A stretch of 64,000 nt of DNA from Bryoerythrophyllum caledonicum (GCA_963971425.1 OZ020518.1:8163989-8227988); one strand, 5' to 3'. Shown: positions 22,656-34,583, numbered from the stretch's first letter. The notes: generated by a model from the sequence alone, not told the origin. Numbers and translations are program-made.

Positions 22656-22867
22656 GGATTCCCGCCTGCTTGATAGTACCCTCCTGGGTGCTCCGTGAAA
22701 ACCGGAGCCTGCATCTTAGATCCGTTTTTTTCCGGGACGTCGATTTTGAGTGTTTTTTGAGCGATTTCTTCAGGACTCTTCCCTACTTCTGCTCGCATTG
22801 TATCAATCCTGCAATCTCTATTCCTCGGGGAAGAGATTGCGCCGCTATCCACTCCATTTGGGGCAGT

Positions 22868-25403
22868 ATGGAGCGAAATGCGGCAGTTGGTCGTTTCAGC
22901 GCTCTACAGGTAGGAAGCTCGCCTTCCTCCTCAGCAGCTAGAATGCACGATGCAAGTAGTAGTGGGGATAGACTAGATAGCAGTAGTCATAAATACAACA
23001 CAAGACAAAAAACAAAAATCAGTATTGCAACCCTTGGGAAGTCGGCGAAGGCACAGGCGGGCAGTAAGGAGCGATCGGGGGAGCGCGTCCTGAACTTACC
23101 GCCACACATGGATGGAGGGGCACTCTCTAACACAGCACGACCCAAGTTCACAATCTGCTCGAAAACCAAGGTAAGTGCCGCTGAACCTAAAACCCTATTT
23201 TCTATTTCAGAGGACGCAGCTGAGCGTGCAGAGGTGGCTGCCACCACTTCTTGCACCCCTGCCGACACACAACCTGAAACTGTCGCCGATACGGAGGACC
23301 CAACTCCTCCCAGCTTTTCTCCCGAAGTGGCGCCATGGACGCCCCCTACTCCGAAGCCTCGGATGCTGAGATTTACGAGATGCTACGCCAACAGGTGCTT
23401 CGGGATCGTGCAACGGTAGACGAAGTCATACATGCATACCCGCACCTTCGCATGTCCCACCAACTCCCTGAACACGAAGAGGTGGCTGGGTTGGTGAATC
23501 GTGTCGCCCCTGACTTCTCCCCATTCCTCTCCATATCTTACCCTGGGGTCTTTTCAGCGGCAGCCACCCCTCCCTCGGAACCGGAGCCACCAAACCCTGA
23601 AACCAGGACAGAAGGTCAGCCATTCCAAATCCAACTTCCACAAGCAATTGTAGACTCGATCCAGGAGGAGCTGATAGACATGAAGGACCACACGATGATT
23701 GGCCAAATTACATGTAGACATCCAGGAATACGACAACTACTCATATGGGCCAAGACCTGCCTTCCCCGATCCTTCCTATCCCTCACCTCACGAGCTAACA
23801 ACTTCTTCGAGCTTGTCTTTAGCGATCCCGCAAGTAAAGATGAAACCCTACAGAAGAATTCTACGAACTCAAAGATCAAGAGGTTCTGATTTTACCTTGG
23901 ACGCCGTACTTCAACACTGATGGCTCGATAAACCGGCGACCCACAGCAGTATGGGCACATGTTGCCAACCTTCCCCCCTGGTACCGCAAGCCGCCCCGGC
24001 TCACCGCCATATTCAACAACTTTGCGAAGGTCCTCTCCGTTGACAACTCGGAGAGCTATCAGGCGAAGCTCTTTGGACCACGGGCTCGGATACTCACCAC
24101 GTGTGTTGATAAGCTCCCTAGACTCATCACCTTGCCACGCATTGGCGCGCCGGGTAGCTCGGAGCACCAGGTGGAATATAGTAGCCTGCCATCCCAATGC
24201 GAGCGCTGCCGCAGCTACGATCACCTGGTGAGCCGTTGTCCCCTTCCACATTTTCAACCTGGGAAGACCACCACCCACAAACGTCAACCACACGAGCAAT
24301 CGATCTCTAGCCACAACACTAATCAACCGAAATTAAGAGAGGCAAAAGCTGCTACGAGTTCCAACTATGTTGTCAAGCCGACCCAACGCTCATGCAAGGT
24401 TCAGGGCACGGCCCGTTGGGTTGTTAAAACCACCCAACCAGGGCACAACCCCACTCAACCCAGTAACGCAACTGACATACCTCTCATTGATGAGCAGGCG
24501 AGTGAGAATCCCTCTCCGGCACTCATACCAGAGGGTGACTACACATGCGTACAGCACAATGACCCTCCACCGACCATACCCCAGGTGACATCCACAGCCC
24601 TCCAGGAACCAAATCGGCGACAGTTTATCTGGAAACCGGCTGACACACATACCCCACACCCAAACCACACCAGCACCCCCCTCCCAAGGTCTTCAGGCCC
24701 AAACGCGGGGTACCAAACCATCCACTTGCACAAGAAATTTCTTGCAGCATTAGGAATTACTGAGCTCCCCCAAGCAACCTCGTGGAGCATGTACGTAGCT
24801 GTCCTAATCTATCGAGACCGCCATGGCTCCAAAGACATACTCCAAGACTTCTCGACTGGCCATGACCAGCCCATCACCTCATTCTTCCTAAGCCATACTA
24901 CAGCCCAAACCCAATGGAAAAATCAGGAAGCAAAGGAGCATCTAACTAATGCAACAATGTTGCACCTTCGAAGGAGGATCACCTTAAAAGCCAAAAACCA
25001 GAATCCACTGCAGCAATGGCAGGACGCCTGTTGGATGTACGACCACCTCCAACTATCCGAGTCCCAAGGCCTCCTGACCTGTCTTGTGGCAGTCTTGTAC
25101 GACAGCAACATCTTCACGATCAAATCTTCCCTAGCTGGAAAATGGCAGCCCCTCCTTCCATCCCTACTTCAGCTCTGGCCACAAACACCACAAGATGCAC
25201 CTTGTCAGTGGCCATTAATAGGAGACGAAAGGTTACAACTCCTCGGCACGAAAGCCCCGTTAACCATACCTGATGTAGACGCGCCCGAGACCTCTCCAGA
25301 TCCCACCAGCAGCCCCATCTTGCTATTTGATGACGAGCCATTTAGACTCTCCTCAGATCCATCCAGCTCTTATGATAGAACAACTAACCTTAGCGACGTT
25401 TAA
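22868..25403 (+). pseudogene. LINE ORF1 (nucleic-acid binding), frameshifted
   Basis: Starts at ATG 22868 (MERNAAVGRF). The protein changes frame twice, near 23335-23400 and near 23850, and then stays open to TAA at 25401-25403. A low-complexity N-terminus is followed by a globular part (about 23650-24130, with VWAHVANLPPWYRKP), then a knuckle C-x2-C-x4-H-x4-C (CERCRSYDHLVSRC) at 24198-24239 and a Pro/Thr-rich tail. The order fits the DUF4283 plus zf-CCHC proteins of plant LINEs. It would coat the element RNA. Confidence 0.75.
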
Positions 25404-28400
25404 TGTCGAAGGCTTTGGCCATGACATGTCTGGTGTTAGAAAACGATGTGAAATGAAGGACTTCTTTAGTCACTCAAACCCTAGACCCGACATTCTATTC
25501 ATTCAAGAGCATAAGTTCACTCTACAAGACTGCCACCGCCGCCTCAAACAGATGGATTTTCTTGGAGGAAGGGTTCTATGGAACGAAGCACAATACTCCG
25601 CAGCCAAGGACAGTTTGCGGGGCGGCACCGACATCGCCCTTCACCCCGCCTCCTACCCACTGTGCAAACCCACGGTGTCATTATTCCAGGCCGCGCCCAA
25701 TATCTAACCTTACAAGCAGTCCCAAACTTAATCATAGGATTCATTAACATATACGCTTACAACTCTACAGGCAGCCGTGGGCACCTATGGAAAACAATTA
25801 CCGAGTTCGCCTTATCCGATGCCAAATGGATCTTAGCAGGGACTTCAACATGATTGAGGACCTAGAAGATAAGATAGGAGGAAAAAACACCACAAGCCAA
25901 GGACATATGGAAACCCTAGCTTGGAATTCCCTCCTCCTACACCTTCAACTCCAGGATGTCTACTATTTGGGTGAGTTCAGGAAACTTATCAAACAACGGT
26001 TCACCTAGGACAACTGGAGGAAAGGTACTGAGGCGATATTCTCCAAGTTAGATCGCTGCTACGTCAGCCACCGACTTCGTATGATTGGCGGACAATCGAG
26101 TATATGGCGCTCCACCCCTCATATCTCCGACCACTCTCCGGTCTTCCTCAAGTTGCGCCACACAGGCAACCGCCTAAAACGTACGCAAGCCTTCAACAAA
26201 TCCCTCTTGAAAACAGACATTGAACAACAATTACTCCTCTCAGCATGGAAGGACGGGATGGCAGCCAACCCCAACTCATTCCTCAACTCACGCGTGGCAG
26301 CAGCCCTCGCAGCAGCCAAACAATGCAGTGACAATGAGACGCGACGCCTCCGCCACGAACAAAAAGTGGACTTTGAGTCCCAATTTGAGGATGTGTATGC
26401 AGCTGAATCAGAACTCCACGACGATTGGTCCAACATAGAAGCTAGAAACAGACTAGACTACGCACAAGCATGGCTACACAACATTCGACAAGCAAAGATG
26501 GAGAAGAAATACAATTGCCACACCGCACTATGGGCACGGATAGGTGACCGATGTAACAAACAATTCTTTGACTACCAAGATGGCCGGCCCAAACCCGTGG
26601 TTATCCAGGAACTTATGGAGGGACCCAAAGTGCTTTCACAACACGACGACATGCATCGATACGTCAACCAATACTACAAACAACTCTATACTGCAGAACC
26701 TATGACACAAGCCATCCGCCGAGCAAGATCCGATTGTCTCACCAGCGTTGAAAAAGTCGTCACTAATGAGGCAAATCAGCGCCTATCAACTCCAGTCAGC
26801 CTCTCAGAGCTTCGTGACGCAGTCCTCGCCCTGCCCTTGAACAAAGCCCCAAGAATTGATGGAATCTCCTCGGAGTTTTTTCAAACCCTACTCGATGATA
26901 TTGAACTGGACCTTTTGCAGCTGGTCACAGAGACAGTGGATCAGCACTTTCTATCGCCGACCTTAAATACTAGTAAAATTTCTTTGCTAGCCAAAGGAGG
27001 TGACACCACACAATTGACCAACTACCGCCCCATCTCCCTACTTGGAACGGTCTACAAAATTGTAGCTAAAATCTTTGCCACACGGATGGTACCTTACCTC
27101 CCAGACTGGATTCGCCCCTCACAATCGGCCTTCGTGAAGGGCCGAAACATCTTCGACAATGTCTTCCTGGCAACAGAGGCCCTGGATTACGCGGTGGAAA
27201 GCGAGCAGGACTTACTCATGCTCCTTCTCGACTTCCAGAAGGCTTACGATCAAGTTAGCTCGTCATTCCTGGAGGAAACCATGGCTGCCATGGGCTTCTC
27301 CGAGGCTTGGATCGCACGTGTCATGATGCTCTACACCAACGCATACGCATCCTTCACCCTCAACGGCGCTGCTGGAGAAACATTCCAATTAGAACGATCA
27401 GTAAGACAAGGATGTCCCCTTGCCCCCTACCTCTTTCTCCTTGTAGCCGAAGTCCTTGCCCAAATGTTAGACGATCCAAAAAGAGGAATCTAGGGATTTA
27501 ACCTACCTGATGGTTCTAGTTCCTTCCATCTTATGTTCGCGGACGATACCAACCTCCTCCTCCACGGCACCGAAGAAAATCTGAACAGAGCAATGGACGT
27601 CCTTAGCAGAGACAATATAGCCTCTGGATCTAGACTTAACGAGAAGAAATCCGTCGCAATATGGGCTAGCAAACAACCAAGGCCATGGATATGGCAAGCA
27701 AACCCCGGCATTACCTGGCTTTGGGAAGGAGAGAGCACACAATACTTGGGCTTTCCCCTTGGCTTTAGGATGCACGCAGAAGATCGTGATCGCAAAGTGA
27801 TCATGATGATCACCAAGCAATTGTCCACCGGAGCCCCTGCCACCTCTCCCTGGCAGGTCGACAGTTGATCGTTAACCAAGTGATCCTCGCCTCCATTTGG
27901 TACCTCTGCAGCTGCGCCTTGGTTACATCCTCAACCTTTAAACATATTAGAGGGATCATTCGAAATTACATGTGGGGCGCCAAGCCAGGAGAACGAACGT
28001 GTGCCAAGGTTGGCTGGAACACCACAATCCAACCCATTGTGGCAGGAGGCATGAAAATCCTTGATCCCGCTCTTCAAGCCGGCGCCCTCCTCACCAAACT
28101 CCTTATACGCGGCCTCTCCCCTGGACACGCACCATGGAAAACACTAGTCAGACATCGAGTAGCACAAATACGACTCACCGGTGGTGGCACATGGACAGCT
28201 GACCCACATTTTATTATGCAATCCCACGAGGCCCCACGCGCCTCCACCCCACTGTGGAAGGCAGTCCATAAAGCCTTTGTCACTTGCAGAATAGGACTTA
28301 CCCAAACCCCCCCCAAGACCCTCTTTGAGAAGCTTCGACAACCGATATTCGCCAACTCTCTGCTTCTCCGCTCCACTGGCACCCCTGATGGCTGCGAACC

Positions 28401-29763
28401 AATGACGAACTTCCACACCTGGCAACGAAATCATACCTTCTACATCCGAGATATGTCGAACCCTGTGAACGAGGAATGGCACTCATTAGATTACCTGCGT
28501 CGCAAAACACGCTCCAGGAATGCCGCAGCCCAACGCCAAGAAATTATGTCTAGCATTCCTTGGCACATGACCGGCACTACACTTCCATAGGTGGGAGATT
28601 GGCTTATCCTTGACCTCGAAGACGAAGTTGATGAAGTCTACCACCTGCTCAAGAAAGAGGGCCAATACTTTTTGACGAGGAAGTACCACGTCTTCAAAGA
28701 ACAACTCTTCCAGGAACCCGAACTCACCCTCCTCCCCTGCCGCCCAACAGAGCCTGTTCGAATCCTTGTCACTCTCAACGAGTCTCGCCAAGTGATTGCC
28801 TACAACCCGATCGATCCAGTTCGGGAAGATTGCACCATCTGGATTCACGGCACCACACCTATCTCCCGCCTCCCCTGGGACCTAGCAGATTGGACTTGGA
28901 AGCGCTTCGGCACGGAAGGCAATTGTGAGTTCTTCAGCTACTCCACGAAGCTTGGCTACCACGTCGCCCTGTCACAGATCAAAGCCAAAATCCCACACGT
29001 TAATCACCTTCGCAACATTGGCTACTCACACCCACAAATCAAGAAAATATTGGCTTGGGTCTGGCACCCATGGCTCCCCAAAAAAGTTAGCTCCATGACC
29101 TAGCTTACACTTGCCGAAGGGCTACCCATTGGCACCTGGAGAAGCAAAGCACACTGGGAAGGACGCTGTCGTGTGTGCAACGCACCTGAACTTGAATTAG
29201 CAGCACACGCGCCGAGCACCTGCCCTGTAGTGGCGCCAACCTGGACATTTTACGTTGCTCTCCGCTCTGAAGCTGGCCTCCCCAATGACTGCACGACTTG
29301 GCACCGCATCTTCTTTGTCCCCCTGCTGCCCCCGGGAGGAACCCGGATCCAAGTGGACCAAGCATGGGACAGCGCCAGCAAGTGCTTAGTCACTTGAAAC
29401 ACTGCTTGGGACATTCTCTATGCCAACTTGATGTGGCAAATCTAGGTGCAAAAATGTGGCCATGAGCTAAATGATAAGACCTTTAGCCTGGGCCGCGCGT
29501 TGTATCACGCGTGGCACACCACTATTTGCATCGGCATGGAAATGTACAACGATATTTTCAGATTCAAACGCTCAGCTAAGAGGCGCAGAGCAATGCTTAC
29601 CCTCTTCGACTTGGTGTGGACTAACGAGGCGGTCTTCTGCACGCCCGGCTCGACTCCCAAATGGCATTTCAACCCCCCTCCAATGTTTTCTTCCTTACGG
29701 CCTCGCCACCGAGGTGCCGCGCGATCATCTCGACGCCCTCCCACTACCCTCCCCCCTCTCTAG
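25372..29763 (+). pseudogene. LINE ORF2: endonuclease, reverse transcriptase, zinc knuckle; broken
   Basis: Overlaps the ORF1 stop by 32 bp. An APE-type endonuclease is seen in LATFNVEGFG, LFIQEHK, WILAG, FNMIED and SDHSPVFL. Reverse transcriptase blocks: NKAPRIDGIS, NYRPISLLG, SAFVKGRNI, LLLDFQKAYD, RQGCPLAPYLF and FADD (27536-27547). A C-terminal zf-RVT-like motif CRVC-x9-H-x4-C lies near 29173-29225. Frameshifts lie near 25700, 25800 and 27865. In-frame stops lie at 26006 (TAG), 27491 (TAG), 28588 (TAG), 29101 (TAG), 29395 (TGA) and 29443 (TAG). The last part (to 29763) overlaps ORF3. Confidence 0.85.
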
Positions 29764-30925
29764 TAGCATTCCTCTCGACGACCCTGCGGAGTCCGGACTT
29801 GGATGCGGCGATTGACCAACTATTCCAGGACGTACTCCACGACCTCAACGCCCAGCAAGCCCCCAGTCTCACCCTTGCTGACGACAACGAACACTCATTG
29901 CTAGTCCCGAACTCACTCTTTGCAAACGTCAACGCACAAGTTTTGGACCAGCAGACCATACCTCTCCCCCATGCGGCGGCTTCCACCTGCGACTTTGACC
30001 TGGACACTCCGGATCTTGTTGTCTGCAACGCCGATGCGACGCTCACCCCCGACCCGGCCTCACTCCATCTCACGCTATCCGCTCCTGCTTCGGCTCCACC
30101 CGACGTTGCTGACCCTGACTTGCGGCATGCTCCCTCGCCGGCGGCACCCACCGAAGTGCAGATTGTTCAACCGAAGAACCTCTTGTGGTCGACCCCGATC
30201 GCTCATTGGCAGGTCTCGCTCTCGAGTTGCCGACTTTAAGCTCTCCACCTCGCGGCACCCTCCCTCCGAAGACATGTGTTGCCGTTCGGACGCGTGCAAT
30301 CGACCCCTCGTCCTCTCTTGAGGCTCATCCCGGGCTGGATGCGATCGAACTTGCGCTGCGCCCCACCTCTGTTGGAGGTCAAGACCGAGTCGCCCCCGAT
30401 CTGCATCCTCGAGTTCCTCCCGTCTTCAGAGAGGGTCCGGCTTGCCCCTCCTCGCCTCGCTCCACTTCCCCTCCGCCTAGGTTCACTCTTACCAAGACTG
30501 CGCGGCGGGTTTCGCCTGCCTCTTTCCTGTGGAGTTTCAGGCGAGTTGGAAATTATGAGCAGAATCTGATTCGGAACTCCTCCCCCGAAACGGCGGCCTT
30601 ACTTGCTGCTCATCTCCAGGCCGAAATCGACGACATGCTCCTCAAGGCTGAACTGGCGCGCCAGAAGGAGGCTCGTCTTCTTCTCTCTGCCCAGGAACTG
30701 GCAGATGCGGAGGCCCGCCGTAAGATTTTCGACCGAGTGTCGCTCAGCAGGGAGGAACTCCCTCTCGCGGTCGCTGCTGCTCGTCGGCAACCCAACTTCC
30801 GCGACCTCACCGCTCTCGAGATTTACGCTGCCGCCTCCGAACAACTCGAAGGTGACCCTTGGCTTCGGCACTGGCGCGACGGACGTCAATACTTCTCCCT
30901 CGGCCCTCGTCACCCCAGCTTGTGA
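29661..30925 (+). pseudogene. LINE ORF3, unrecognised protein with a coiled coil
   Basis: Downstream of ORF2 and overlapping its last 100 bp are two long frames, 29661-30239 and 30185-30925, which join by one shift to about 420 aa. The N-terminal part is Pro/Ala/Asp-rich. The C-terminal part has an Ala/Glu/Leu/Arg-rich helix (AEIDDMLLKAELARQKEARL) that looks like a coiled coil, then a compact end (DPWLRHWRDGRQYFSLGP). I recognise no family. LINEs usually end after ORF2, so this is an extra gene or a captured piece. Confidence 0.5.
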
Positions 30926-31146
30926 CCGTTGTCGCCTCCGGCACTCCTTGGGTCTCTCTCCTTGTGGTTCGGTGCGAGTTTTCTGGGTCGTGTCGGTCTA
31001 GTTTGTCTGATCAGGTTTTGCGTTTTGCTCGGCCTTGTGGCCCTGTCCGGACCCGGTGGGCCTCGGCCCCGGTCCTTTCCCGCGCCGAAGTCTCGGCCCA
31101 TGGCGCTTTGTATCCCTCCCGTTTTAAACCCCGGTGGAGTCTTCTT

Positions 31147-31277
31147 TGGTTGTGAGTTCAAATCCCCATGCCGGCGTGGTGCCTACCACCATAGTCCATC
31201 CAACTATGGTGGGGGTCTTGAGACCTCGTTGTATGGGTACCCAAAAAGCCCTTGGGGGGATGACATGTCGGTTGTCT
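31147..31277 (+). mobile_element. Middle part of the split SINE
   Basis: Restarts with the 18-bp duplication, then GCCGGCGTGGTGCCTACC, CCTCGTTGTATGGGTACCC and GTCGGTTGTC. It aligns along its length with the uninterrupted copy at 16466-16797. It is cut again by the TTAA-type element at 31282. Confidence 0.75.
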
Positions 31278-31281
31278 TTAA

Positions 31282-32220
31282 CCCCTAAAGGACCACGACC
31301 ACTATCGCTCTAAAACCAGTCCAAAACTGCCACTGCCAAAAAGGGACATGAAAATCACATTTTAAAGTGAATTTCGGATTTTCAACCATAAGATCTTAAA
31401 ATAGACTTCTATGTAAACATGCCGTGAAATTTTGGTTGCAATCCACCGCACGGATTGATAGATTTTAGTGTACAAAGTCAAAACAATGGTTCATCTTCTT
31501 TCCTGCCTTGAGTAGGTCAGCAGACTTTGACTTCGCTTTGTATCAAATTTTTGCATTGTACAAGGTCTAAATCTTTTACCATTGTCTTAAGCATGATGTT
31601 ATTTCCAACACACCGATTTTTAGAGGTAAAAAAGGGGGTAGTATATTCTAAACAAGTGTGCAAGTAGTGGAGGTTCAAAAATTGTCATTTCACGTTTTAT
31701 TTTTTTTTTGAACTACGTATGTATTAAAATGATAATCCAAACGGTCAAAAAGAAGGTTTTCACCACATATTGTTGTTGAAAAAATAAAAAGTGAAAAATA
31801 TGAAGATCTCTAGGTTTTATGTAGAAAAGATGAATTTTTTTCCCTCGTTGCCCGAAAATGTGTGAAAATGTTTGACTTGGAATAAAATGCCTTTTTACAC
31901 TAAAGACAAGAATTTTTTTTGAAAATTTCCACAAAAAGGAAATATTCTTTATATGTGTGAAAAATCTCAATGTCAATAGAAACTTTTGTCAAAAAATTTG
32001 GAGGTGCCCGGAGTCCCCACTTTTGGCTTTAAGTGGTACTAACTTTCAAACCACAAATCGAAATTTTTTTTTAAAAAATTATATATATATATATATCTCC
32101 ACGAAGCTCTTATCAGATCCTATCTTGAAAAAAAATCAATTAAAAAGGATTTTTTTTCGAATTGTAGGTACATGCCCAAAATCCAAAATGACCCCGGGGG
32201 GACGTTTGGTCCCTTAGGGG
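31282..32220 (+). mobile_element. TTAA-type terminal-inverted-repeat element inserted in the SINE (939 bp)
   Basis: Left end CCCCTAAAGGACC and right end GGTCCCTTAGGGG form an inverted repeat. TTAA flanks both sides (31278-31281, 32221-32224). Removing the element and one TTAA gives GTCTTTAAGGCACTTAGTG, matching GTCTCTAAGGCAATTAGTG of the intact SINE at 16.6 kb, so the boundaries are firm. The interior is AT-rich with no transposase. It matches 34584-35592 (TTTGACTTC, CACAAGGTCTAAAT, AAAATGTTTGACTTGGA). TTAA duplication and CCC ends resemble piggyBac-type elements, but the superfamily is unproven. Confidence 0.8.
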
Positions 32221-32520
32221 TTAAGGCACTTAGTGTAGAAAAGTGTTTACCTTCAAAAGGGGGAAGTAGCTCTAGATTCACTATCCTTTGTCCGGTGGCC
32301 ATGGGATTAGAGAATAGAATGAACAATCAAAAGGGGGAAGTAGCTCTAGATTCACTATCCTTTGTCCGGTGGCCATGGGATTAGTGAATTGAATGAACAA
32401 TCAAAAGGGGGAAGTAGCTTTAGATTCACTATCCTTTGTCCGGTGACCATGGGATTAGTGAATAGAATGAACAAACACTATATTCATGCCGGTCCCTAAA
32501 GGGCCGGAGTTCTTCTTCTA
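32221..32520 (+). mobile_element. Tail of the split SINE
   Basis: GGCACTTAGTGTAGAAAAGT through CATGCCGGTCCC and CGGAGTTCTTCTTC matches the tail of the 16.6-kb SINE. It contains an internal 74-bp triplication. Confidence 0.7.
32254..32475 (+). repeat. Three 74-bp direct repeats in the SINE tail
   Basis: CAAAAGGGGGAAGTAGCTCT starts at 32254, 32328 and 32402, an exact 74-bp period. Units carry TTTGTCCGGTGGCCATGGGA and differ at a few bases. The 16.6-kb SINE has a single unit, so the amplification happened in this copy. Confidence 0.85.
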
Positions 32521-32524
32521 TTCG

Positions 32525-33060
32525 TTGTGTACATGTATTCAGATGTATTAGTACACGTTGTTGGTGACGATGCATTTATTGTTGGTTGTAGCTTCTATGT
32601 GCCAAGGTTATGGAATCCATATATTCGGACAACTAATTACATGTATTAAGATCTATTTGTTGTATGAATGTATTCAGATATATTAGTACACGTTGTTGCT
32701 GAAGGTGAATTTTTTGTTGGTTGCAGCTTCTTCCTACCTCACTTGACCATGTATTCATGCGTATTTGGAATATGGAATACAACTGAATACATGTACTTAT
32801 ATTTGGGATACAAATATATGTATTACATATTTGATAACCTTGGTTTGTGCAGATGTTCCAACCATCTTTCCATGTGTTGGCAAATATCGAGGGTGTACTG
32901 TTTTGGTCTTGCAGATGCTTCCGTGGGTATTGTTTCACAAGGCACTTCTGCATTGGAATATGTGATACAAAGTACTTCAATTTCTGCCTTTGCTTCCAAG
33001 TTTGATTTGTACATCATAGATTATAAAGTTGGTGTACTTTGACTCTTGTAGTATGCAGCA
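32525..33060. repeat. Imperfect direct repeats, period about 135 bp
   Basis: ATTAGTACACGTTGTTG recurs near 32547 and 32681, each followed by GTTGGTTG-AGCTTCT. Diverged GTATTCAGAT words continue to about 32800. An ORF at 32668-33042 crosses this region but shows no family feature. Confidence 0.5.
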
Positions 33061-33084
33061 TGTAATGTAGCTGTTACATACATC

Positions 33085-33230
33085 AGAAGGAGAAGAAGAA
33101 GAACTCTGGTCTCCAAAGGAGGCCGGCGTGAATAGAGTGTCTGTCCATACCACTTATTAAAACGATGTACATTGGACAAAGGATTAGCAGGATGGAACTA
33201 CTTACATATATCATGCCAAAGATGTTCTGA
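33085..33230 (-). mobile_element. SINE tail fragment
   Basis: CTCCAAAGGAGGCCGGCGTG, AATAGAGTGTCTGTCCAT and TGGACAAAGGATTAGCAGG match the SINE tail in reverse. Only the last part is present. Confidence 0.55.
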
Positions 33231-33564
33231 AAAGACCCCATTAGGGATGGACCATGCCACAGATGTGCTCATTGGTGTGCGTAACAGCTACACCAAACAT
33301 TGAATATGGATTTGTGTGAATACCCCGGTCAAGCGTGACAGTAAGCCTCAGGCTTGGAAGGGTGGGGAGGATAGGGACAAAACCGGCCCCTATTTTTATG
33401 TTGGAGGGGGGCCCTATTTGATGTGTGGGGGGGGGCATCGTGGATAATATGGAGCCGTAGGTCCCAACTGTGACCAAAAAAATTCCAAAAAAAAACCTCT
33501 AGAATCCTAAAACGGGCAGGGCCAGGAAAATGGACCTACTCGAGGCTGAGGTTTGGTGCAACGC

Positions 33565-33960
33565 TCGACCAGGGTCAATAAAGAGGTCCACTAAATAAAA
33601 TGTGGATTCATTGGTAATGTGGATGAAAAATGATGTGGACCACATCAATTGTGGATTTAAAACACAATTGATGTGGATACATTTCAACATGTGTCATGCC
33701 ATTCTTTGCCATCACACGGTCATCCACTACCAAATATCTTCCACTCTTCATCACTTGTTGCCACCTCACCACCGCTCCCTGCCACCTCTTCAAATTCCAT
33801 ATTAATTTTGTGTCAACGATTTTGAAACATCCCACACTATTTTCTAAGGAACATGATTTTGATGTGGATTGAGAATTGAGGTGGACCATTGTAATTTGGG
33901 TGTATTGGAATTAGTGTAGTTATTTTGAAATAGTTTAATCCACACTATATGCAGTGTTCA
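33565..33960 (-). repeat. Dispersed MITE-like repeat (copy B)
   Basis: Reverse-oriented relative of 13815-14165: ATGAAAAATGATGTGGACCA, TTTTGTGTCAA, GATGTGGATTGAGAATTGAG. The rest of 33231-34583 is AT-rich without recognised genes, apart from a 34340-34520 stretch where GCATTTACAAGTCATTT and its complement form an imperfect inverted repeat. Confidence 0.5.
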
Positions 33961-34583
33961 GTGTAGTTGTTAATAAAGTAAATAACTTTACTATATGAGT
34001 TGATATTTGTATAACTCCTTTTTAGTATTTTTGGATGATTATTGGAAATACAATTATTCAAAGTTTAACACTAGTAGATCACCTCTCGGAAGACACAATA
34101 TATTTTCTTTTCTAAAAGATTCAAATTCGCTTCAAAAATGAAGAGAGATGGAAATTGAGTCTTGTGTACATGAAATCAAGGACATCAATCTTCTAGCCAC
34201 ATATCTACTTTTAAATTATTTTCTGTTTTTTACACAATGAGATGAAGGAGGAGGTGGTCTAACAAAGTCTGATTGTGAAATCATCCAACTCAACACACAG
34301 AACACAAGACTACATTGATTTTGATGTTTAGTGTCATGGGTAGTAAATGACTTGTAAATGCTATAAGTTTTCACTCTTGATGAATATTTTTACCGACCAT
34401 GTCCACTATGATCCTTCTCTTTGAGTGGTATAGATTTTTGTGCTCTTAGTAAAAAATAATATCAAAAGTAAAAACTTACAGCATTTACAAGTCATTTTCT
34501 GCCCATGACACTAAACATCAAAATCAGTGTAGTGAAAGCCAACAAATTACAAAAGGTGGAGCGACCCAATTTTGATAGCTTAA

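Larger units (their letters stand above)
22656..31146 (+). mobile_element. LINE retrotransposon, near full length (8.5 kb), inserted in a SINE
   Basis: Flanked by an 18-bp direct repeat TGGTTGTGAGTTCAAATC at 22638-22655 and 31147-31164. It carries a gag-like ORF1, an ORF2 with endonuclease, reverse transcriptase and a C-terminal zinc knuckle, and a third ORF. The 3' end has no poly(A) and stops near GGAGTCTTCTT, so it differs from typical L1-type tails. All three ORFs contain breaks, so this copy is dead. Confidence 0.85.

Noticed and set aside
29744-30151. Minus-strand 135-aa ORF opposite LINE ORF3
   Set aside because: An antisense shadow of the GC-rich ORF3; Ser/Ala/Gly-rich without features.
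32254-32475. CRISPR-like array of direct repeats
   Set aside because: The full 74-bp unit repeats without unique spacers, and it lies in a plant SINE tail.
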